47,745 nt of DNA from Bacteroidota bacterium (GTDB lineage Bacteria; Bacteroidota; Rhodothermia; Balneolales; Balneolaceae): NCBI GenBank assembly GCA_009909035.1, contig JAAAOB010000158.1, positions 1-47,745 of the forward strand. Reading direction: 5' to 3'. Below, piece by piece: positions 16,522 through 25,274 of the stretch. Positions within the stretch are counted from its first letter, which is position 1. Each line of letters opens with the position of its first letter. Position numbers and translations under genes: made by a program. The notes below the pieces were generated by a model. The model made no database searches. It was not told the DNA's origin and was given only the letters and a program-made list of their open reading frames with translations.

Positions 16522-17532
16522 TTGGGTTTGACAAAAAAACAGGTTACCTACAAAGATTCAGGCGTTGATGTTGAAGCTGGTGAACAGCTTGTCAATTCTA
16601 TAAAAGATGTAGTAAAACAGACTCATAATGTATCTGTTTTAAGTAATATAGGTGGGTTTGGAGCACTTTTTCAGCCCGACTTTTCATCGATGAAGAAACC
16701 GGTCCTGGTTAGCACCGTGGATGGCGTAGGAACCAAATTGATCGTTGCATTTAAGACCGGACGATATGATACGGTTGGCCAGGACCTGGTAAACCACTGT
16801 GTGAATGATATTGCCGTGTGTGGTGCTACTCCTCTCTTTTTTATGGATTACTTTTCTACCGGATCGCTTGAGCAGAACGTGGGTTATGATGTGATCAGCG
16901 GGTTTGCCAAAGCGTGCAGGGAAAACGGCGTGGCCCTGATTGGCGGCGAAACAGCCGAAATGCCGGATATCTACGGCGAAGGAGAGTTTGACCTGGCCGG
17001 TACTATTGTGGGAGCCGTTGACAAATCAAAGCTGATAACAGGTGATAAGGTCAAAAAGGGTGATGTGGTTCTTGGCTTTAAGAGCAGCGGGCTACATACC
17101 AATGGTTATTCATTAGCCAGAAAAGTGTTGTTTGATGAATTTGATATTGACGATTCACCTGACGGATTGAACGGATCAATCGGAGACGAACTTTTGTCGA
17201 TTCATAAATCTTATCTTGGATTGATCTCATCACTCAAAGAGATTGATGGCGTGAACGGGTTTTCTCATGTTACTGGTGGTGGACTCATCAGCAATACAAA
17301 ACGCGTACTGCCGGAAGAATTTGACCTTGATATCGACTGGGAGAGCTGGGACAGACCGGAAATTTTTAAGCTAATCCAGGAAACAGGTAACGTGCCCGAA
17401 AACGACATGCGACGCACGTTTAACTTAGGAATTGGACTTGTGGCGATTGTATCACCTTACGCAATTGATGAAGTGAATGAGAAGGCATATCTAATCAATG
17501 AAGAGCCGGTGGAGATTGGGAAAGTGGTTTAG
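16522..17532 (+). CDS. purM: Phosphoribosylformylglycinamidine cyclo-ligase (AIR synthetase)
   Basis: Fifth step of purine synthesis: FGAM + ATP to AIR. 336 aa, with YKDSGVDVEAGEQLV at the N-terminus, STVDGVGTKL, the ATP/metal region HCVNDIAVCGATPLFFMDY, GGETAEMPDIYGEGEFDLAG, SSGLHTNGYSLARKV and HVTGGGLISNTKRVLP, all diagnostic. The start is TTG (a second TTG lies two codons on); the next Met is ~60 codons downstream, after conserved motifs. First gene to the right of the DnaA-box cluster. No other pur gene nearby. Confidence 0.95.
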   Translation: MGLTKKQVTYKDSGVDVEAGEQLVNSIKDVVKQTHNVSVLSNIGGFGALFQPDFSSMKKPVLVSTVDGVGTKLIVAFKTGRYDTVGQDLVNHCVNDIAVCGATPLFFMDYFSTGSLEQNVGYDVISGFAKACRENGVALIGGETAEMPDIYGEGEFDLAGTIVGAVDKSKLITGDKVKKGDVVLGFKSSGLHTNGYSLARKVLFDEFDIDDSPDGLNGSIGDELLSIHKSYLGLISSLKEIDGVNGFSHVTGGGLISNTKRVLPEEFDLDIDWESWDRPEIFKLIQETGNVPENDMRRTFNLGIGLVAIVSPYAIDEVNEKAYLINEEPVEIGKVV

Positions 17533-18134
17533 TTACTGTTGAGACTCCATACTAAGTTCTATAAGGAAGTCATGCCGCACTTGATGCGGCATCTCCCATA
17601 TCTTTCACATCTTAAAATGGTTTTGCACTGAATTTGGGCAAGATTAACGGCTAACGATGACAGTTTTGGAAAAAAACCTTGACTGACTCATTGAACACCC
17701 CTCCCGGCTAAAGCCGTACTCCCCTCAAGGGGAAAATTATTTTTGTTACCTCTTAAATGGTTTCGCGCTTGCGTGAAACGAAATGCCCCGGCAGGGGCAT
17801 AATGTCAGTAGCCTCGTACAAGCGCCGTGGTGTTTTCGGCGCGTAGTGCGGGGTCAAGACGATCAGAAAGAACAGGCTACCCGAGGCGGATGATTATGCA
17901 GAATAAATGGAATCAGTCGAAGGGTGCATTAAATACCAAAGCCGGGTTTCTGTCAGCGTCAAAAAGCAACGCTGTTAGATCCGGTAGGTGTACCGCTGTG
18001 GCGGCACCTTCGGCGGACAGGGTGTATGCACCATTTTCGTAGAGATTTTGATGAATAGAATTTTTTATGAGCATTCAAAGTGATAGGAGATCGCGGGTCA
18101 AAGCCCGCGATGACCTACATGTATAAATCCCTCT
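17533..18134. other. Hairpin-rich intergenic region
   Basis: 602 bp without a credible gene. Contains a series of unrelated short hairpins: ATGCCGCA/TGCGGCAT (17572-17592), CGGCTAAAGCCG near 17706, CCCCTCAAGGGG near 17723, ATGCCCC/GGGGCAT near 17783-17801, repeat family C (17942-18021) and TCGCGGG/CCCGCGA (18091-18110). The two open frames at 17827 and 18080 run through these repeats and look spurious. Confidence 0.6.
17942..18021. repeat. Dispersed palindromic repeat, family C, copy 2 (compact)
   Basis: GGGTTTCTGTCAGCGTC and AACGCTGTTAGATCC, 7 bp apart, form inverted arms; the right part (GTACCGCTGTGGCGGCAC) is itself a hairpin and ends GGCGGACAGG. Matches 9487-9505 and 9562-9615 upstream of ffh. 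Confidence 0.75.
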
Positions 18135-21100
18135 CTATTCACGGACATCCACTCCGGGGACGTTTTCCGGCTCATTATCCTGCCACCAGAAGGTTGGCAG
18201 TTCCCGCTGAGATGGAAACACCTCATCAAGCGTATCGGCTTCGTACATGGTGCCGTTTTTCATGATGTGTGAAATATCAGCTGTGTTTCGGATGTTATCC
18301 AGCGGATTGCTGTTGAGGATGACTAAATCAGCAAGTTTCCCTGATTCGATGGATCCAAGGTCGTCATCAAGACCAATACCATCAGCTCCCTGGATCGTGG
18401 CGACTTTCAGAATATCATGCTCCGAAATTCCGCCGGCCTGCATCGCCCAAAGTTCCCAGTGGTAGCCAAGGCCCTGGAGCTGACCGTGGCTGCCCACACC
18501 AGCCCGTCCACCGGCCTCTACGAGATCTTTCACGAAGACCGCTTGCTCCTCAAACACATGCTCTTCTTCCATGAACCAGCCGGACGTCCGGCGGCGCGTT
18601 CGTTCATCCAGATTTTTGTGAGGCATAAAGCGCTGGAGTTTTGGCTCATCATGTGGTCGCTCCACGGCATAGAAATAGTTCTCGGCCCATGGACCGCCGT
18701 ACGCCACCAAAAGTGTGGGCGTATAAACCGTTCTTGAGAAGGATACCAAGTCTATAACATCATCATACAGTGGAAACACAGGGAAGGAGTGCTCGTGGCC
18801 GGGGTACCCGTCAATGACCTGCGTGAGATTCTCTTTGAAATCAAGAGCACCTTCGGTGGTCGGCATCAGCTCCTGCTCTTTTGACGCCTGGATGATCCAC
18901 TGACGCTGCTCGCGATTACCGGCCCCGTACATTTTGATGGTTTTGGTATCGTAATACTTGCTGTACCGGGTGAGCACATCGCGGGCGTGATCCAGATCCT
19001 CGATATCCTCACTGCTGAAAACACCGGGCCCGGTTGAGTAAACTCTGGGGCCGAGAAGTTTTCCGGCGTGAACCAGATCCTGGTAGGTCAGCACGTCAGT
19101 TGTAGCTGTTTGCGGATCGCGCGTGGTGATGACGCCATACGCAAGATTCGTCAGGTACGACCAGAACTCTCCGCGGTGCAGGTTGACCGGGTGACGAAAG
19201 TGGGCGTGCGTATCCACAAACCCGGGGATGATGGTTTTTCCGTTCATATCCATCACGTCGGCACCGGATGGAATCGTTATATCACCCCGGTTGCCTACGG
19301 CTGTAATGCGATTATTTTCAATTAGAAGATCAGCATTTTTGATAATCTCATCACCATTCATGGTAATAACGGTTGCTCCGCGAAGTACCAATGTACCTTC
19401 CGGAATATCACGATCGGCCATCACGGAGATATCGATCTCCATCGGCTGATACCCTTCATCCTCTTCTTTCTCTTCCTCATTTTCGTCTGCTTCTTCATCA
19501 GACTCAGATTCTTCCTCCGTTTCTTCTTCAGCCTCTTCTTCCATCTCTTTGGCTGCCTCTACACTATCCGAATACGCTTCTTCGGCTTCAAAATCGTAGA
19601 TAACGTGTGCACTACCGATCGACCAGTGGACTTTGCCTGCATTCCAGGCCCAGGCCGGAAACTGTCCGCCGATCTCTGTAAGTTTTTTTGATGGAAACTG
19701 GCTTGATGACCCTCCGACTCGGATTTTCGGAGCTTCGCCGCCTACTTGCGGGACAGTCACGACAAACAGGTCATTTCGTATTTGTGCCAGCGCCTGGTCA
19801 CCTTCCGGAGCCATCTGAATCCATGATGCACTGCCTCCACCGCTTTGCGATACTTCCAGGATCTCTTTTTCATCGGTTCCGTCCCAGCGAATAGAAACCA
19901 GTCCGCCCCGGCTTGATAGAAAAATTCGATCGGATCCTTTCACAAAGTGTGGGTTTCCGCGGTTGTTGGTGTAGGTGATAAAATTGTTTTCACCGCCGTC
20001 TGCATCAATCCATATGAGATCACTGGTTCCCTGGAACGCAGATCGTCGCGTTGCATTCCGAAAATCCTGTGGCTGACCTTTGATCAGTACAATACGGCTG
20101 CCGTCGTTATTCCAGACCGGATCCTGGAACACGCCCTCTTCTTCATTCAGCTGCCGGAGGCGTCGTCCATTGGGACGAACTTTATACAGTTTTCCGGTTT
20201 CGGGTGTCCATGTAACAAACGCAATCCACTCACTATCGGGCGACCAGACCGGCTGCGCCTGCGTTTCATCCAGGTCTACCAGTTTTTCAGGCTCACCATC
20301 AGGCAGCTCCATGGTGTACACTTCATTCAGCGCTGTAAACGCAATCATGCTTCCATCAGGTGATGGAACCGCGTCCCTGATCTGCGTGATTTTAAACTGT
20401 GGCGTATCTTCGATGGGATAGTCGAAATCAAGTTCAGGTCCGAGTTCTATTATAGCACTGACTGAAAACGGAATTTCTTCGGCATCACCGCCTTCAATCG
20501 GCAGCTTCCAGATCTTGCCGCCGTAAGAGGCAACAACATGCTGGTTATCCGGGGTGAACGAGATTCCGGGCAGAACATCCCGCGACGCCCGAGATTCCTG
20601 GTCATCGTGCTGAACCGGGTAGGCCAGCCAGCTTTCATCACCTGTTTCCAGTTCTCTCTTTACCAGGCCGGTGTGCTCATCATGGCGCGTTGCATACACC
20701 AGCCACTTACCATCACTTGAAAGCGTTGGGCGAAAGGAAGATCCATATCGATCCGACTGCACGGTAATTTCACCCGTTTCACGATCATATGTAGCAATTT
20801 GATATTGAGGCAGGCTGGCATTGTAGTTCCAGGTACCAAACCGGCGGGAGAACCAGATGTAGCGATCATCGGCTCCAAATGCCCCTTCCAGCATTCTCAG
20901 GTTTCCGGGTTCATCCGTAACCGGCACACCGGATCCGCCATCCACGTGGTACATCCAAATTTTATGATTGCCCGGATCATCTTTGGATGCAATCACATAC
21001 TTGCCATCGGGCATCCACTCCGGCGACTGGTACTCATTGTCTTTCCCTTTGGTCAGCTGCTCCTTCTCTTCCGTCTCAACATCATAAATCCAGACGCCTT

Positions 21101-21476
21101 CACCACCGGATGCATCCGAGATGAATACAATTTTACTACCATCCGGGCTGTATCGAGGCTGACTATCGAACGGCATGCCGCTGGTAATTTGTGTGGCCTC
21201 ACCGCCTTCCATGGGTATCGTGTAGAGATCACCCAGGAAATCAAACACGATGGTTTGACCATCGGGGCTTACATCAAGCGCAATCCAGGATCCTTCATCT
21301 AAATCAAAAGAGAATTCTCTGCCTGGTTCCAGTGGAAGTTCGTTATGGTTGTCTTCAGAGGTACTGTCAGCGTCAGCTTCACCATTCTGTGCCAGGATTA
21401 AATGCGGAGTGAAAACTGCTATCAAAAAGATAAGAAAATAGGGTAAAGCGAAGGAAATGCGAGCGATACGTGTCAT
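18135..21476 (-). CDS. Secreted amidohydrolase with N-terminal TolB-type beta-propeller
   Basis: 1113 aa, among the longest chains in the window. Residues 1-29 are a signal peptide (LILA-Q). About 45-620 are PD40/TolB-like propeller repeats (SPDG..I.F motifs such as YSPDGSKIVFIS and WSPDSEWIAFVT). About 640-690 form a strongly acidic Glu-rich linker. From ~697 an amidohydrolase domain runs: GATVITMNGDEIIKNADLLI, metal ligands His757 and His759 in VDTHAHF, Lys848 in TIKMYG, His894/His896 in GHEHSF, and the closing GSIESGKLADLVIL. The usual GTD metal aspartate appears as GVGSHGQ, seen in this propeller-fused subgroup. Likely periplasmic hydrolase; substrate unknown. Monocistronic. Confidence 0.85.
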   Translation of the reverse strand: MTRIARISFALPYFLIFLIAVFTPHLILAQNGEADADSTSEDNHNELPLEPGREFSFDLDEGSWIALDVSPDGQTIVFDFLGDLYTIPMEGGEATQITSGMPFDSQPRYSPDGSKIVFISDASGGEGVWIYDVETEEKEQLTKGKDNEYQSPEWMPDGKYVIASKDDPGNHKIWMYHVDGGSGVPVTDEPGNLRMLEGAFGADDRYIWFSRRFGTWNYNASLPQYQIATYDRETGEITVQSDRYGSSFRPTLSSDGKWLVYATRHDEHTGLVKRELETGDESWLAYPVQHDDQESRASRDVLPGISFTPDNQHVVASYGGKIWKLPIEGGDAEEIPFSVSAIIELGPELDFDYPIEDTPQFKITQIRDAVPSPDGSMIAFTALNEVYTMELPDGEPEKLVDLDETQAQPVWSPDSEWIAFVTWTPETGKLYKVRPNGRRLRQLNEEEGVFQDPVWNNDGSRIVLIKGQPQDFRNATRRSAFQGTSDLIWIDADGGENNFITYTNNRGNPHFVKGSDRIFLSSRGGLVSIRWDGTDEKEILEVSQSGGGSASWIQMAPEGDQALAQIRNDLFVVTVPQVGGEAPKIRVGGSSSQFPSKKLTEIGGQFPAWAWNAGKVHWSIGSAHVIYDFEAEEAYSDSVEAAKEMEEEAEEETEEESESDEEADENEEEKEEDEGYQPMEIDISVMADRDIPEGTLVLRGATVITMNGDEIIKNADLLIENNRITAVGNRGDITIPSGADVMDMNGKTIIPGFVDTHAHFRHPVNLHRGEFWSYLTNLAYGVITTRDPQTATTDVLTYQDLVHAGKLLGPRVYSTGPGVFSSEDIEDLDHARDVLTRYSKYYDTKTIKMYGAGNREQRQWIIQASKEQELMPTTEGALDFKENLTQVIDGYPGHEHSFPVFPLYDDVIDLVSFSRTVYTPTLLVAYGGPWAENYFYAVERPHDEPKLQRFMPHKNLDERTRRRTSGWFMEEEHVFEEQAVFVKDLVEAGGRAGVGSHGQLQGLGYHWELWAMQAGGISEHDILKVATIQGADGIGLDDDLGSIESGKLADLVILNSNPLDNIRNTADISHIMKNGTMYEADTLDEVFPSQRELPTFWWQDNEPENVPGVDVRE

Positions 21477-21610
21477 TGGTAGTATAAATTAGATTAAGTT
21501 GAGATCAGGAATCTAACCAATTTGAGCAATCAGCCCAATTGGTTTACAATTATATACAAAAGCGTGTTGATCGTATTCGTGTCATTAAATTATTTCATGA
21601 CCAGTAATAT

Positions 21611-21662
21611 TTAATCTTAAGTGGTTTAATTCCCCGACCCTCTGGGTCGGAAAGGATAAAAG
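21611..21662. repeat. Dispersed repeat, family B, copy 1
   Basis: TAAGTGGTTTAATTCCCCGA, a hairpin (CGACCC-TCT-GGGTCG), then AAAGGATAAAAGT. The second copy at 24999-25051 keeps both flanks but has a different stem (ACTCT-AA-AGAGT). Confidence 0.8.
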
Positions 21663-21807
21663 TCCCCCTTTCCCCATCGGGATCCCTTCGGGAGAAGGGG
21701 GAAGCGAACGGAGTGAGCTGGGGGATGACTTTCTGAATTTCGAGGTGCCCTGAACTTGGTTCTGAAACATAACTAATCATCCCCCATTGCCCCCTTCAAA
21801 GGGGGAC
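21663..21807. repeat. Imperfect palindromic element (MITE-like)
   Basis: Ends GTCCCCCTTT (21662 on) and AAAGGGGGAC (to 21807) are inverted, and inside them GGGGGATGA (left half) and TCATCCCCC (right half) are inverted too. The whole ~145 bp can fold on itself. No coding potential. Probably a non-autonomous mobile or REP-like element. Confidence 0.55.
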
Positions 21808-21829
21808 ACTCTAAAATAAACTCTATTTA

Positions 21830-21886
21830 GACCAAAAAGTTATGAATTCTAAGTTGATTCCTCGCGGGCTCTGCCCCGAGGTAGTT
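21830..21886. repeat. Dispersed hairpin repeat, family A, copy 2
   Basis: Same consensus as 5244-5303; core hairpin CCTCG-CGGGCTCTGCCCCGAGG. Directly followed by the 5' end of the group II intron. Confidence 0.75.
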
Positions 21887-21890
21887 TATT

Positions 21891-23768
21891 GTGCGCCCGG
21901 CATGGCGCAGTTGCTATAGGGTGAAAGTCCCGAACACGCCTTGATGACAGGAAGTGTTAGCTGAGGGCAAGGGTGTCCGCCGTGAGGTGGAATTGAAGGA
22001 AGCCTAAGGCAAAATCGCGATCCGACGAACAGAAACCATATACGGAGGCGGTGCAGGCGGGTAAGTCTGCAATACAAGATCAAGCCCGATGATTGTCCAG
22101 GAGCCTGCAAGCGTAAATGTGGCGGATAGATGCGAGGAAAGCAGTTGCTCTTACCCGGGGATCTCTGGCCCAGGTTTTAGGTCAGAAGTCAGCCGAGGTC
22201 ATAGTACTCTGGCGGCAGCCAGGGAAAGGACCAAACAGTACACGCGACGAGACGCGCCGTGGTTACCCACCCCGCGCAGACCGCAGCCAATCCCTTGAAA
22301 TACAGGGACTGGACTGGAGAGGATAGGGCAGAACCTGACGGTATCCAGCCAGAGCCGAGCGGAGTGGGTGCACCACTGCAGGCGGATCGTCAGCAATACA
22401 ATACAATAATACCATGAGATCTATACAACTATTGGATTCCATTGTGTCTACAGGTAATATGGAACGCGCCTACAAGCGCATCGTGGCCAACAAAGGAGCC
22501 CCAGGCGTGGATCAGGTGGAGACCACCGAACTGCGCGAGGTTCTTGCCAACAGGTGGCCGGACATAAAAGCCGAGATACTCAATGGAACATACAAACCTC
22601 AGCCGGTTCGCCGGGTGGAAATCGACAAACCCGGGGGCGGCGTTCGCCTGCTGGGAATTCCCACCACCACAGACCGGCTGATCCAACAAGCCATTGCCCA
22701 GGTCATCGGCCCGATGTACGAGCCGGTGTTCTCCCCTCACAGCTATGGGTTCCGGCCGGGGCGTAGCGCCCACGACGGGGTCGAGCAAGCCCTGTGCTAC
22801 ATCAATGAGGGATACGACTGGGTGGTGGATATCGACCTGAAGAGCTTCTTCGACAAGGTCAACCACGACTACCTGATGCACCGGGTGAGCCAGCGTGTTG
22901 GCGATAAGCCGCTGCTAAAGCTCATCCGCCGGTATTTACAAGCCGGGGTGATGGAAGGTGGCGTGGTCAGCCCTGCCCGGCAGGGAACCCCACAGGGCGG
23001 GCCACTGAGCCCGCTGCTATCCAACATCCTGCTGGATGAACTGGATAAAGAGCTGGAGACTCGCGGCCACCGCTTTGTTCGGTATGCCGACGACTGCAGC
23101 GTCTATGTGGGAAGCCGGCGGGCCGGCGAGCGTGTGCTTGCCAGCATAAGCCGGTTTATCGAGGACGAGCTGAAGCTTCAGGTCAACTGGCGCAAAAGCG
23201 GCGTACGGAAAGCCGCCCGGATGACGCTGCTGGGGTATAGCTTCTACCGCGGCAGTGACGGTTATCGCCTGCGTGTGGCGTCAAAGAGCCTTTTGAGGTT
23301 CAAGAATGCCCTGCGGGAGATTACCAGGAAGACCTGGCCGGTATCGATGAGCCATCGCTTAAAGCGCCTGACCCAGCTTTGCCGGGGATGGATAAATTAC
23401 TTTAAGCTGGCCGACGCGCGAACCCACCTGAAGCGGCTCGATGGGTGGGTGCGAAGCCGCCTGCGTTACTGCATCTGGACCCAATGGAAGCGGGTTCGAA
23501 CTCGCTATAAAGCTCTCAGACAACTGGGAGCCAACCGTCGCAACGCCTATATGTGGGCAAACACCCGGAAGGGCGGATGGCGCACGGCTCACAGCTACGT
23601 GCTGAAGGGCACCATCACCAATGCCAGACTGCAGAAGAAAGGATATATTCCTTTGTTGGAGTTGTATGGAGAGACGTCATGAAGGTACTGAACCGCCGTA
23701 TACCAGACCGGTACGTGCGGCGGTGTGAGAGGACAGATAGGGAGCTAATCCCTATCTTCCTACTCGAT
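21891..23768 (+). mobile_element. Group II intron with reverse transcriptase ORF
   Basis: The 5' end GTGCGCCCGGCATGG followed by CTATAGGGTGAAAGTCCCGAAC is a typical intron start. About 520 bp of structured RNA domains precede the ORF, which sits in domain IV. Domain V is at about 23692-23726 (ACCGCCG / CGGCGGT arms with the TACC-GGTA distal stem), domain VI at about 23728-23760 (GATAGGG / CCCTATC with an unpaired A), and the 3' end is CTACTCGAT. The element looks full length with both ends and an intact ORF, so it may be active. It is inserted 9 bp after the stem of the family A hairpin repeat. Confidence 0.9.
22414..23682 (+). CDS. ltrA: Group II intron-encoded reverse transcriptase/maturase
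   Basis: 422 aa. RT blocks are intact: KPQPVRRVEIDKPGGGVRLLGIP, SYGFRPGRSAHDGV, DIDLKSFFDKV (catalytic Asp), QGTPQGGPLSPLLSNILLDEL, and YADD at 224-227. After the thumb comes a maturase (X) domain with RLTQLCRGWINYFKLADARTHLKRLDGWVRSRLR. The chain ends soon after, so no HNH endonuclease domain is present; such short proteins usually retrotranspose by using nicks at replication forks or by targeting hairpins. Splicing and mobility of its own intron are the expected roles. Confidence 0.95.
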   Translation: MRSIQLLDSIVSTGNMERAYKRIVANKGAPGVDQVETTELREVLANRWPDIKAEILNGTYKPQPVRRVEIDKPGGGVRLLGIPTTTDRLIQQAIAQVIGPMYEPVFSPHSYGFRPGRSAHDGVEQALCYINEGYDWVVDIDLKSFFDKVNHDYLMHRVSQRVGDKPLLKLIRRYLQAGVMEGGVVSPARQGTPQGGPLSPLLSNILLDELDKELETRGHRFVRYADDCSVYVGSRRAGERVLASISRFIEDELKLQVNWRKSGVRKAARMTLLGYSFYRGSDGYRLRVASKSLLRFKNALREITRKTWPVSMSHRLKRLTQLCRGWINYFKLADARTHLKRLDGWVRSRLRYCIWTQWKRVRTRYKALRQLGANRRNAYMWANTRKGGWRTAHSYVLKGTITNARLQKKGYIPLLELYGETS

Positions 23769-23906
23769 TTTTACCCGTCTCTCAGTCGGTCGGTTGTGTA
23801 TTATTTCCAGGTGATTGATTCGTGATCGCAAAGTATAGCATGACGAGTCAGGAAATTGACCTGCAGATTTAATATCATAGGGCTTCACAATAATTGAGTA
23901 AATGCT

Positions 23907-24977
23907 ATGAAAAATATACTTGTAACAGGAGTAGGCGGACCAACACCGCGATCGTTTGTCAGGGCGGTGCAACAGTCAAGAGGCGGGGATTCGGAACGGT
24001 ACCGGTTTATCGGAGTGGATTGCAATCCGCTTGCCTACGGCCTGTATGACCGGTCACTGTTTGATGAAAGCTACATCGTGCCGCGGGCGGACCATGAAGG
24101 ATACTGGCACAGAATCAATGAGATAATCGAAAAAGAAGAGATTGCCGGGGCGGTTGTTTTGCCCGAAGTTGAAGTCCTGGAGTGGGCTAAAAACCGGGAT
24201 AAGTTAACACATGATATTCATCTCCATATTCCGGAATATAATCTTGCCAACACGCTGGTGAATAAGCACCGGCTTCACGAGCTGCTGGGGGATACGGAGT
24301 GGGTACCGCGGTTCCGCCGGGTTACACCTGAAAACTACGACTATGCTGCTCTTGAGCGGGAAGTCGGAACCCCGTTCTGGATCCGCAGTACGGAAGGATC
24401 CAGTGGACTGGGATCGCTGAAAATCGAATCTGAATCAGCCCTTGCCCAGTGGATATCTATCAATGGCGGTGTGAAAGAATTTATAGCAACCGAATATCTG
24501 GCGGGACGGAATATGGCCTGTAAAATGCTCTATTTCAGCGGCCGGCTGGCCAGAACAGCGTGCGCGGAACGCGTCGAGTACATTATGGCGAAGGTGGCTC
24601 CATCCGGAATCACGGGCAATACGTCGTTTGGCCGGTTGATTAATGAGCCTCAACTTGTAGATATTTCAGAAGATACTCTTTCATATATTTCCGGCGAAGT
24701 GACGTCTGAACTGAACGGCATCTTTACAGTAGATTTTAAAGAGGATGCAGCCGGAGTACCCAAAATTACGGAGATTAATATTCGCCATGTTGCGTTTACT
24801 TCGTCGATAGCAGCAGGCGGGGCAAATCTACCTGCGGATACTCTGGAGATGTTATTTACGGGAGAGTTGACCCCGGAACGCATCGATTATACGTACGATG
24901 AAGGGCTTATCTTTTTAAGAGACGTGGATTCACTCCCGATAATTATGAAGGAGAATGAGCTGCTGGGGCAGTCCTGA
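23907..24977 (+). CDS. ATP-grasp domain protein (carbamoyl-phosphate-synthase-like), probably cell-envelope related
   Basis: 356 aa. The N-terminus KNILVTGVGGPTPRSFVRAV is a Rossmann-like preATP-grasp domain; HRLHELLGDTEWVPRF, IRSTEGSSGLGSLKI and EFIATEYLAGRNMACKM form the ATP-grasp lid and nucleotide site; VDFKEDAAGVPKITEINIRH carries the metal-binding acidic residues and Asn. Related proteins join a carboxylate to an amine or similar group and are often found in exopolysaccharide clusters, which fits the sugar-modifying genes to the right. Acceptor unknown. It lies 138 bp after the intron. Confidence 0.7.
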   Translation: MKNILVTGVGGPTPRSFVRAVQQSRGGDSERYRFIGVDCNPLAYGLYDRSLFDESYIVPRADHEGYWHRINEIIEKEEIAGAVVLPEVEVLEWAKNRDKLTHDIHLHIPEYNLANTLVNKHRLHELLGDTEWVPRFRRVTPENYDYAALEREVGTPFWIRSTEGSSGLGSLKIESESALAQWISINGGVKEFIATEYLAGRNMACKMLYFSGRLARTACAERVEYIMAKVAPSGITGNTSFGRLINEPQLVDISEDTLSYISGEVTSELNGIFTVDFKEDAAGVPKITEINIRHVAFTSSIAAGGANLPADTLEMLFTGELTPERIDYTYDEGLIFLRDVDSLPIIMKENELLGQS

Positions 24978-25274
24978 TTTCTATGTTTAGCTCTACGTTA
25001 AATCATAAGTGGTTTAATTCCCCGACTCTAAAGAGTGCAAAGGATAAAAGTATCACGTTGAAGGGGAATTAGGAAGAATGATCATCAGATTCTTGAGACA
25101 TCCAATGAACACTCCTCTCAATTTCACTACGCACACGCTGCGTGTTCAAAAAATGAACTCCTCGTTAGGAAGACCTTTTTACTGATCGTTCTAAAACTAT
25201 ATGAATCGAACTAAGGTAAACACAAAAAGTTATCGTCTCACAAAGTTTCTGTTTATAAACGGGTGTAAATTTTT
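24978..25274. other. Intergenic region with repeat family B
   Basis: 297 bp without a gene. Contains family B copy 2 (24999-25051), a degenerate tail resembling the element at 21663-21807 (GTTGAAGGGGAATTAGG), and CACACGC-TGCGTGT near 25131-25145. Confidence 0.6.
24999..25051. repeat. Dispersed repeat, family B, copy 2
   Basis: TAAGTGGTTTAATTCCCCGA flank, stem ACTCT-AA-AGAGT, then AAAGGATAAAAGT. Same architecture as 21611-21662 with a replaced stem sequence. Confidence 0.8.

Larger units (their letters stand above)
21477..21890. other. Repeat-rich intergenic region upstream of group II intron
   Basis: No gene. Holds repeat family B (21611-21662), an imperfect palindromic element (21663-21807) and repeat family A (21830-21886), packed almost end to end, with the group II intron starting 4 bp after the last. 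Confidence 0.7.

Noticed and set aside
17827..18265. Small plus-strand frames between purM and the amidohydrolase gene
   Set aside because: They are composed of dispersed repeat and hairpin sequence, and the second continues into the antisense of the amidohydrolase gene.
21891..23768. Retron or diversity-generating retroelement around the reverse transcriptase
   Set aside because: Intron 5' end, domain V/VI and the maturase domain identify a group II intron; no msr/msd or template/variable repeats seen.
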